Assembly: GCA_033398695.1 (NCBI GenBank) | Contig: CM065804.1 | Coordinates: 124,243,501-124,307,500 of the forward strand | Direction of reading: 5' to 3' | Source of the DNA: Orobanche coerulescens | Lineage: Eukaryota > Streptophyta > Magnoliopsida > Lamiales > Orobanchaceae | Length of the DNA: 64,000 bases | Part shown: positions 57,031 to 64,000 of the stretch, piece by piece | Layout: the number at the start of each line of letters is the position of its first letter | How positions within the stretch are numbered: position 1 is the stretch's first letter | Notes under the pieces: model-generated | Databases searched by the model: none | What the model saw: the letters and a program-made list of their open reading frames with translations, nothing else | Told to the model about the DNA's origin: nothing | Program-made: the position numbers and the translations under genes

Positions 57031-57040
57031 TATATTTATA
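57031..57040 (-). promoter_or_regulatory. TATA box of the Tat-2 antisense gene
   Basis: The minus strand reads TATAAATATA about 136 bp before the antisense ATG, at the same distance as in Tat-1. It lies between the 3' LTR and the gene, so antisense transcription would not depend on the LTR promoter. Confidence 0.7.
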
Positions 57041-57312
57041 GGATAAAAAAGAGCATTAAATGCCAAAGCACGTGAAGCGGCGATTCATAATGAATCATCA
57101 CGAAGATCAAAAACGCGTGAAACACAACGACAAATTACGTCCCTCCACGCGTCCCCCTTATTATGACTCTTGAAGACCCCGAAGACAAATCGATGCGGCT
57201 CTCGAAGAGACGTCCCTTCGAGGGATCTTATCCACCCCCAAGCCGGATCGGCCTCAATCTGAAATGACTCCAGCACCGGCCAACCCAGCACGGCCCTAAA
57301 CTCGGGGGCCCT

Positions 57313-58349
57313 TGTTGATAGTCGATCTACCTTGGCATCCACTTAAGCGCTCCAGGCAGCCGACCAGCCGAGCAGATCCTGGAGCCGAACCGGTCATAGA
57401 CCCGATTGTCTCTCGGGCTCACAAAGAACCGGACCGGGCAAAGACATTAGAGCCGACCCGGAATCCGACCCAGAAGGCCCGAGCAGACCCTATATAAATA
57501 CGCTTCGAACCATAATCATAAACAAGACCGACCAAAATAGCGGGAAGCTCGAGGACCGATCCGTTGTCGGTCGCAACAGATAAGTATTGCCAAAAGCACG
57601 AAGAACAGGCAGACAGGACAATAAAGGAGGGCTGTAATATCCCTTCCCAAAGCAAACCTAAGAAGGTGACACGCGGCGAAGAAGTCACTACACTGTGATA
57701 AATGTCATAAGCATATTTACCTGAATCTTCCAGCTGTCATCTCATGAATGGCTAATGTTGGCTATATATATGCCAGGAGAATGTACAATAATAGGGAGAG
57801 AGAAAAACGAGAAAAAGAGATAGAGAGAGAAATAAAGAGAGATAAAAAAGAGAGAAAAGAGAAAAGGATAAGACTTGTAATTAGCAAGCACCAGCAAAAC
57901 GGACCGGCCAAAATATTTTCGGCCCGACCCCACTCTTTATCAAGATCATTAATAAAATTTAATGGTCCAATACTTTTCATTCTATTTATGCATCCTGTTT
58001 ATTATTTTCTACGTGGCTTCGATCCATTCGTCCAGATCAGCACACGTGATGTTGACCAAACCAATAATAGGGAGAGAGAAAAACGAGAAAAAGAGATAGA
58101 GAGAGAAATAAAGAGAGATAAAAAAGAGAGAAAAGAGAAAAGGATAATACTTGTAATTAGCAAGCACCAGCAAAACGGACCGGCCAAAATATTTTCGGCC
58201 CGGCCCCACTCTTTATCAAGATCATTAATAAAATTTAATGGTACAATACTTTTCATTCTATTTATGCATCCTGTTTATTATTTTCTACGTGGCTTCGATC
58301 CATTCGTCCAGATCAGCACACGTGATGTTGACCAAACCAGACGTCAACA
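57313..58349 (+). repeat. Tat-2 3' LTR, enlarged by a tandem duplication
   Basis: 1037 bp compared with 762 bp for the 5' LTR. It begins TGTTGATAGTCGATC and ends GACGTCAACA, preceded by ACTCGGGGGCCCT. The extra length is a direct 276-bp duplication. The remaining sequence differs from the 5' LTR by roughly fifteen changes. Confidence 0.92.
57787..58338 (+). repeat. 276-bp tandem duplication in the Tat-2 3' LTR
   Basis: AATAATAGGGAGAGAG starts at 57787 and again at 58063. Each copy runs through the GA-rich tract, GCACCAGCAAAACGG and TTGACCAAACC. The copies differ at only a few bases (GGATAAGAC/GGATAATAC; GGTCCAAT/GGTACAAT), so the event is recent. The 5' LTR has one copy, so the duplication arose during or after insertion, or is an assembly artefact. 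Confidence 0.9.
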
Positions 58350-59661
58350 GTAAACATATTCTTGAATCCGAAGTTGTTGTTATCCGTAAGATCATTCATA
58401 ACCGTATGAACATGATATTCATGGAGGGAACATGAATTAACAATGAAGATTTCGTTTGGTTTGATCATGTTAAGATCAGTCTACTGCCCAGTAGTAAACT
58501 GCCATGCACAGTTAGCGCACGCTTAGCTATGTAGATTAACGTGCGCTATCGAGCATGAGTTAACATACGCTACGTTTGGTACGTAACGTACGTTAGGCCA
58601 TCAGACGAGTCAGTCAGCTGATCAGTGAAGTACTGACCATGCATAGTTAGCATACGCTAGGCTTTGTTGTTTGCGTGCGCTATCGAGTAGACTTAACGCA
58701 CGCTACACAGAGTACTTAGCGTGCACTAAGAAGTTCAGGAAAATTACATTTTATGAGCTTTTGGCCGTAAATCGAATTGTTAGACATTCATACGACGTGA
58801 GATAAATTCTATACTATTTCTTTTGTTAAGGTTCGAGCTTGTTACGTGATTGATTGAGGGGGGCGACCTTCGAGTGTTCGTTTTCGTGGAAGTATTGTTC
58901 TTGTCTTCGAATTGAGGCAAGTACCTTATTTGTTTTATGTATTGATGTTATACATATTGTCGTGCATGTATGTCGTTATTGTATGTCCACCTCGTGTTGG
59001 TCCGACGGGATAATCGGGGGATCTATGCTAGCGTGCGCTGGATCATCGGACGTGTTTTTCCACCACGGGTTGGTCTAACGGGATCATCGTGGGTTCTAGG
59101 CAGTGAACGCTGGATCGTTGGAATTACCATGTGTATGTTATGATATCTTGTTGTGATTATCAGTTATGTATGTCATTTATGAGTTTCTCGTAGGAGAAGA
59201 CTCGTTGGTATTTTTGTCGTTTACGTTATTATTCTTCGTGAGATATGAATAATATGTTGTGGTACTTGTACTAGCATCATTGTGCTAACCCCTTGGGGGG
59301 TGAACATTTTGTTTATGTTCAGGATCCAGGAGAGTGGGAAAACAACCACTGGAGCTGCATGACGACGAGGGTGCAGAGTGATGTTCCAGCCGAGTTTATT
59401 TGACTGTTGTTTGTTGGTTATTTCAATAAGTACTCGAATACATAGTCGTTTATGATGAATTTGAATTTGGTGATGTATTAATAAGTTTCTGTTGAACAAT
59501 TGTATTTTCAATATTTGGTCAGGACTGTTGTATCTTAATTCCGTTACTTCCATTCATTTGTACCTGTAAATGTCTGTTCAATTCTTCAGCCTTGTAAATC
59601 CTTATGTAAAGGATTTACGGCGCTATAATATTCCTGAATATATCGGGAGTGTTACACAAAT

Positions 59662-62600
59662 GGCCCCGAAAATGAGATTATCCTGATCCCTCACCCTGAT
59701 ATGATACCAAGCTGACGACAATGAGAAGGCACCCGAAGATGTAAGATTCCAGTACATGCTATCCGAATCCTCCTCGGCAATGGGAGTCGCGAGAATATCC
59801 TGTATGAACTGAGGGGTAAATGCTAGCTCCTCACCCACAATGGACTCGAGTCTACCCCTGTACCAACTCCCATCAACCCAGAGATCATTAATCCTAAGAT
59901 GGGGTCTACCAATAATCTGACAATAAGACGAAATAGGCATATCCCCAATCCAAGTGTCATCCCAAAAACTAACCTCCCCACTGCCATTACCGAGAGTCCA
60001 AGAAATGAACTTCTGAGCCTCGATACCCATACGGAGGAGAGGGCGCCAAGGGCGGCTGGCATGAGCTTTAAGAGCAGTACGCATAGGCGTAGAAGGGCCA
60101 GCGAAGCAGTGTTTGCGGAGCATAAACTGCACCCACAAAGACGTGCCCGTGCGAAGACGCCACCAGAGCTTATAACTAAAAGCTCTCTCCATATCCGAGA
60201 GGCTCCGAATCCCGAGGCCTCCCTCGGAGACCGTGCGATAGATGTGCTGCCAATGGACCCAATGCGTTTTCCTCTTAGAACAGACAGTACCCCAGAAGCA
60301 TCTCGCCATAATCTGCTCGAGCTCCTGGATAACATACTGGGGTGGGTCTAACACCTGAAGAAGGTGCAGAGGAATCGTGCAGAGAGTGCTCTTAATAAGA
60401 GCCAAGCGACCCCCAAAAGCAAGGTGGCGATGGGACCAACCAGAGATCCTATCCAACATCCGTTGCTTCACCCCAACAAAGAGCTCTCGTCTCATAAAGC
60501 CTTTGTAAAGGGGTGCACCAAGATAGGTGATAGGGAGATCACCATGGCGGAAACCAGTAAAATCATGAACTCTCTGATGCCAACGAGGCGCGTGCTTCGG
60601 AGCGAGGATAAAAGTGCTCTTTTGGATGCTAACCATCTGCCCGGAGGCCATGGAATATTGATCCAGGAGACGCACAAGGTCAAGAGACCATCATCCACAG
60701 CCCGTGTGAATATAATGATGTCATCGGCATAGGAGAGGTGCGAGACGGGGAAAGGCCTTCCGGCAGTCCTGTACCTCATCAAAGGATGGTCACGAATGAA
60801 TCTATCCATGCAGTGCGATAAATAATCAGCGGCAAGCACGAAGAGCGACGGAGAAATGGGTTCGCCCTGATGAAAACCCCGATGCAAAATAGCCGGTCGG
60901 ACTGCCGTTCACCAGAATGGAGAACATGCAACTCTCGATGCAGTGACAGATGAATAGAGTCCATCTAGCCGGAAATCCCATCCTCACCAGGACCTCATCT
61001 AAAAAATGCCAGTGCACCCTATCATACGCCTTAGCCGTATCAAGCTTCAGCGCAAGGTTCGGGACACCATGAATGTCTGAGACGTGAAGGTCGTGAATCA
61101 GTTCCTGGGCCAAAAGAGTATTATCCGTAATAACTCACCCCTGAACTAATCCACTCTGGTTTGGAGAGATAAGAAGAGGGAGGACAGAAGCGAGCCGAGC
61201 ATTAAGAATTTCTGATAATCTTATTGGTCACATTACACAGACTAATAGGTCGGTAATCTGACCAACAGCACGGAACAGGTTTCTTCAGGATCAAGAAGAC
61301 CGTGGTGGCCGTGAAGGCCGGAGGCATGGGATGACCATAAAATAACTCGAGCACAGCCCCTCCACATCGGAAGATACAATCTACCAACAGTGCTGAAAAA
61401 ACAAAGACGAGAACCCGTCGGGCCCAGAAGTGCAGTGAGGATCAATATCAAACACCGTAGCACGAATCTCCTGGGGAAATGGTGGGACACATAAACTATC
61501 AGAAGCAAAGGAAGGGGGGATAGAAGGGAAACAAGTGACATCCGGGGGGGGAGGGGCGAGGGGCGAGAACATCACCATCGGATGTAAGCAGAGTCCTGAA
61601 GTAATTCACAGTGGATGAATGGATGTCCGACTCAACAGAAAGTGTCGTATCATCATCCTCGATGCTGTGAATATATGACTGGCAACGCTTCTGCTTCGCA
61701 AAACCCTAAAAGAAATGGGTGTTGCGCTCGCTATCAGAAATCCAACGAACTGCAGCCTTCTGTTTCCAGAAATCTTCCTCCATGGAGAGACGAAGTTGGT
61801 ACTTAGTGCGAAAACAGTGCATAGTAGTCCTATTTTCCGGAGAGGGGTTCGAATCATACGCCGCTCAGCCTCGTCAGCAGCCCCCAGTGCCTCATCCAAC
61901 TTCGCATGAAGATTTCCAAAAACAGACCAGTTCTACTCTTTCAGTCTGCGATTAACCCTTAGGAGTTTGGCCTGTAGATTACACATGCCAACTAATCCAA
62001 TCGGGGTAATCCAGACCTCCCTAATAGCGTCCAGGAATGTGTGATGATGGATCCACATACTCTGGAATCTGAATGACGACTTGTGACGGGGTGATGAAAA
62101 TCGACACTGGATAAGAAGGGGCGCATGGTCCGAACGAAGTCGAGGTAGGTGAGTAACAGTATAAACTGCAAACACGTTCGACCATGCTTCATTAAATAAA
62201 GCATGGTCTAGCCTTTCCCACAAACCAGTTTGCTCCCAAGTGAAAATATCGCCCTCACATCCTATGTCAATCAACTCACAGTCAGCAATAGCCTGTGCAA
62301 AGTCAAGGATCTCAAGCGTGCGATCTATGGAACTACCCTCGCGTTCATGCGAATGCAGGAAGATGTTGAAGTCACCACTAACTAACCATGGCAACCCCTC
62401 CACTTCCAAAGCAATCTCACGGAGAGTGTCCCAAAGGGCGTAACGGCCAGCACGAATGGAGCTGGCATAGACATAAGTGATAAAAATAGACTGGGGAAGA
62501 ACGGGAGAAGAAAGAGCAAGATGAAGGACTTCATCAGTATCCAGCAAAACCTGGTGCTGAAAACCATAAGAGGAGAAGAACCAGATCTTGTTGGACCGAT

Positions 62601-62781
62601 TAAGAAATCCCGAGGCAAAACCTAAGGAACGAGTATAAAAATCAAAGATAGCATTGGAACCCATGGGTTCCAAAATGCCAATAAAAAAGAATCTATGAGA
62701 GCGGTGGAGATGTCGAATTCACATCTATGCTCCGGTGTTAGCTAGACCACGAACCTTCCATGTTAGAATGGGGATCGACAT
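59662..62781 (-). pseudogene. LINE-B ORF2, endonuclease and RT part
   Basis: Starts at ATG 62781, but the first endonuclease motif has decayed from WNVCG to WKVRG and a TAG follows within about 20 codons. The remaining endonuclease is readable (61933-62673: LVSGDFNIFLHSH, RLRSDHAPLLIQ). RT: ALKLDTAKAYDRVHW near 61030-61070, RGFHQGEPISPSLF near 60860, SYADDIIIF near 60720, then a long open thumb block (59623-60675). It shares with LINE-A the frame switch before the RGF(R/H)QG motif. It could not make active enzyme. Confidence 0.88.
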
Positions 62782-62796
62782 AACTAACCAACCAAC

Positions 62797-63033
62797 TCAA
62801 ACCAAGACCCAGGATGCTGATTGGAGCGCCCCCGTCTCCAGGGTGTGCCTGACGAGCGGATGTGTCCCCTTCAAGGGCGATACAGATTGCACCTTGATAG
62901 GGGGAGAGGATCCATGGGAAGCTGCCTTTCCTCGTGTGGAAGTCGAGGAGATAGAGGCAGCTTTACCCTTGGTCATGACTCCAGGGGTAGAAGAAGACGG
63001 CAACAGTCGTCTCTTAATAGGGGTCTTTGGTGC
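62797..63033 (-). pseudogene. LINE-B ORF1, C-terminal fragment
   Basis: The last 79 or so codons of ORF1, Ser/Lys-rich (SSTPGVMTKGKAASISSTST), ending at the stop 62797, 15 bp before the ORF2 ATG. It shows the natural ORF1 end that Copia-1 disrupted in LINE-A. The 5' remainder is displaced by LTR-4. Confidence 0.8.
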
Positions 63034-64000
63034 TGTAATATTCTAGAATTTCACTATGAATTTTTCGCATTATTTTATCTGGGATGTACTGTACAGAGTG
63101 GGACCGACACGATATGAGTGGATAAATAATTTTGGAAATCGTGACAGTCGTGCCAGTATGTCTATCGAGGTTATTTTGATTCTAGGATATTACATTCTTG
63201 GTGTGTTTTCGATGTCGGATATACCGTATGAGTATTTTTATGATTTTTTTACTTGGTCGACAGTTGTAATTGAGGATATCGTGCATTAGACGTACCATAT
63301 GAGAATATTTTTGGGATTTCGTATATGTGTTCAGTATGTTGTATGTTCATATTTGTCATGCCGAGACGTTGGACAGGAATTGCTGGAAATGGCTAAGTAT
63401 GGATCTGTTAACGTACGTTAAGGCTTTGAGATAACGTACGCTAAGTGATACATGTTACGTACGTTATGAGTAAGGTATTACGTACATAACAAGAGGAATC
63501 GGACAGTTGGGCCCGGTGTCGGCACCTTTCGGTGTGGATGTGGATAGGTGAGTCAACGGATGGAGTTACGTACATTATATAGGGTGTATTACGTACGTAA
63601 TACGAGTATAATATTGTAGCAAGTCAACGTACGTATTACGTACGCAACAGAATAAGTGTTACGTACGTTACGGGGCGGCTGGCCGAGTCGTGGCCGAGAG
63701 GACCTGCAGTGGCCGAGCATGGTCGGCAGTGACTCGCAGGGATGGCCGATCACGGTCGCGATGACTCGGGGGCCGGGGCGGCCGATTACGTCGTAGGCCG
63801 TGGCGATTCGTGCCAGGACCCGCAGGTTACATACGTAAGGTTGTCGGCCAAACTGGACAGTAAGGTAGGCCACGGCCGGTTACGTACGTAAGCCACGGCC
63901 GGTTACGTACGTAAGGTGCCGGCAGGTCTCGGCCTATATAAGGCCTGGACCGAGTCATCCTTGTCATTTTCGTTTTTCTTTGTTCCTTCCGCTATTTCTT
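63034..64000 (+). repeat. LTR-4, start of another gypsy LTR (truncated by window end)
   Basis: TGTAATATTCTAG begins abruptly inside LINE-B ORF1 after GGTGC (63029-63033). LINE-A is uninterrupted at the same place (13272-13276). It carries a dense octamer array (63409-63914) and a TATA box, CTATATAAGG, at 63934-63943. The TGTAATAT start and the array link it to LTR-2, although the rest is not alignable by eye. The element body would lie beyond 64000. Confidence 0.82.
63409..63914. promoter_or_regulatory. Octamer array ACGTACGT in LTR-4, upstream of TATA
   Basis: Cores start at 63411, 63434, 63457, 63480 (three intervals of exactly 23 bp), 63568, 63591 (23), 63627, 63638, 63661 (23), 63829, 63882 and 63905 (23). 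Variants are ACGTACGC, ACGTACAT and ACATACGT. Except for the final pair, the 15-bp spacers are unlike each other. The last core ends about 22 bp before the TATA box at 63934. GC-rich GGCCG words fill the right half. Confidence 0.82.

Larger units (their letters stand above)
49916..58349 (+). mobile_element. Tat-2, non-autonomous Tat-lineage element
   Basis: 8434 bp inside the Gypsy-3 3' LTR, with LTRs 49916-50677 and 57313-58349, the latter enlarged by a 276-bp internal duplication. The 5-bp duplication is GTATA/GTAAA. It has the same layout as Tat-1, but the sense gag-pol is reduced to about 2.2 kb of relics. The LTRs are about 98% alike by eye, so it moved fairly recently. As it could not have made its own enzymes in this state, helper activity in trans is inferred, unless pol decayed very fast. 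The tandem repeat and antisense gene are well kept. Confidence 0.92.
41516..59656 (+). mobile_element. Gypsy-3, Tekay/Del-like chromovirus with intact pol
   Basis: A complete Ty3/gypsy element flanked by CAAAT (41511-41515 and 59657-59661). The empty site is LINE-A 1591-1595. The 5' LTR is 41516-43895. The internal part is 43896-48835. The 3' LTR, 48836-59656, contains Tat-2. Without Tat-2 the element is about 9.7 kb. The domain order gag, protease, RT, RNase H, integrase, chromodomain-like tail, together with the Met-tRNA primer, fits the chromoviral Tekay/Del group. Gag and protease carry stops, but pol is open, so it may be recently inactivated. Confidence 0.95.
48836..59656 (+). repeat. 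LTR-3 (3' LTR of Gypsy-3), split by Tat-2
   Basis: Segments 48836-49915 and 58355-59656 join to match 41516-43895. Tat-2 lies between, flanked by GTATA (49911-49915) and GTAAA (58350-58354). The intact 5' LTR reads AATAGTATACATATTC across this point. The octamer array 2 copy (58510-58735) and twin hairpins (59271-59298) are retained. Confidence 0.94.
40098..63033 (-). mobile_element. LINE-B, duplicate of LINE-A, split by Gypsy-3 and cut by LTR-4
   Basis: The same LINE at the same Gypsy-1 site as LINE-A (AAGTTAGGAGCTTT at 40084-40097), with a shorter A/T end. Segments 40098-41515 and 59662-63033 join across Gypsy-3 and match LINE-A 171-1595 and 1596-4746 plus 13062-13276. The copies are clearly alike, with scattered substitutions and small indels. 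It is uninterrupted at the Copia-1 site (62819-62823). Its 5' part is not in the window because LTR-4 interrupts ORF1 at 63033. Confidence 0.92.

Noticed and set aside
1..64000. Host protein-coding genes, tRNA or rRNA genes
   Set aside because: Nearly every long stretch is assigned to a retrotransposon part. I found no tRNA-like cloverleaf or rRNA sequence by eye; tRNA-like words occur only as primer binding sites.

Overview
This window is almost certainly nuclear DNA from a seed plant: a heterochromatic block built of nested retrotransposons, with no recognisable host gene. The evidence is plant Ty3/gypsy, Ty1/copia and L1-type LINE proteins, initiator-Met-tRNA primer sites, 5-bp target site duplications (TSDs) and TG...CA LTRs. 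All names used here (Gypsy-1, Tat-1 and so on) are local labels. Most coding regions carry stops or frameshifts. The exception is the RT-RNaseH-integrase part of Gypsy-3 (45960-48800), which is open.

Layout, left to right. Gypsy-1 copy A (1-170 and 16058-17741) is split by LINE-A (171-16057, minus strand), with a 14-bp TSD. LINE-A is itself split by a copia element (4752-13061, TSD GATTG). Gypsy-2 (17742-23506) follows, with a 5' LTR but no 3' LTR. Next is LTR-5, an isolated minus-strand gypsy LTR (23507-38641). It holds a solo copia LTR (25504-27067, TSD TCATC) and the Tat-lineage element Tat-1 (27795-38525). Gypsy-1 copy B (38642-40097) comes next, split at the same base by LINE-B (40098-63033). 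LINE-B is split by Gypsy-3 (41516-59656, TSD CAAAT), whose 3' LTR contains Tat-2 (49916-58349). LINE-B is finally cut by LTR-4 (63034 to the window end).

The Gypsy-1/LINE composite occurs twice, in direct orientation about 39.9 kb apart, and the copies hold reciprocal filled and empty insertion sites. This orders events: Gypsy-1, then LINE, then duplication, then copia in copy A and Gypsy-3 and LTR-4 in copy B, then Tat-2 inside Gypsy-3. LTR-5 has non-matching flanks where Gypsy-2 and Gypsy-1B are both truncated, which suggests recombination between two separate insertions.

The most unusual signals lie in the LTRs, not in proteins. (1) Four divergent gypsy LTRs (LTR-2, -3, -4, -5) carry arrays of an alternating purine-pyrimidine octamer, RCGYRCGY, usually framed by TTA and TAA. 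Fifteen neighbouring pairs are spaced at exactly 23 bp, and the arrays end just upstream of the TATA box. The octamer itself differs between families (ACGTACGT or GCGCACGC types), while the pattern and spacing persist. (2) Three of these LTRs share two adjacent short hairpins with compensatory changes, preceded by ACTTGTAC. (3) Both Tat elements carry an antisense gene with its own TATA box and a conserved first intron. In Tat-2 it survives far better than the sense pol gene. The copia element has near-identical LTRs but an interior full of 1-2 base deletions, many at homopolymers, so assembly quality there should be checked.
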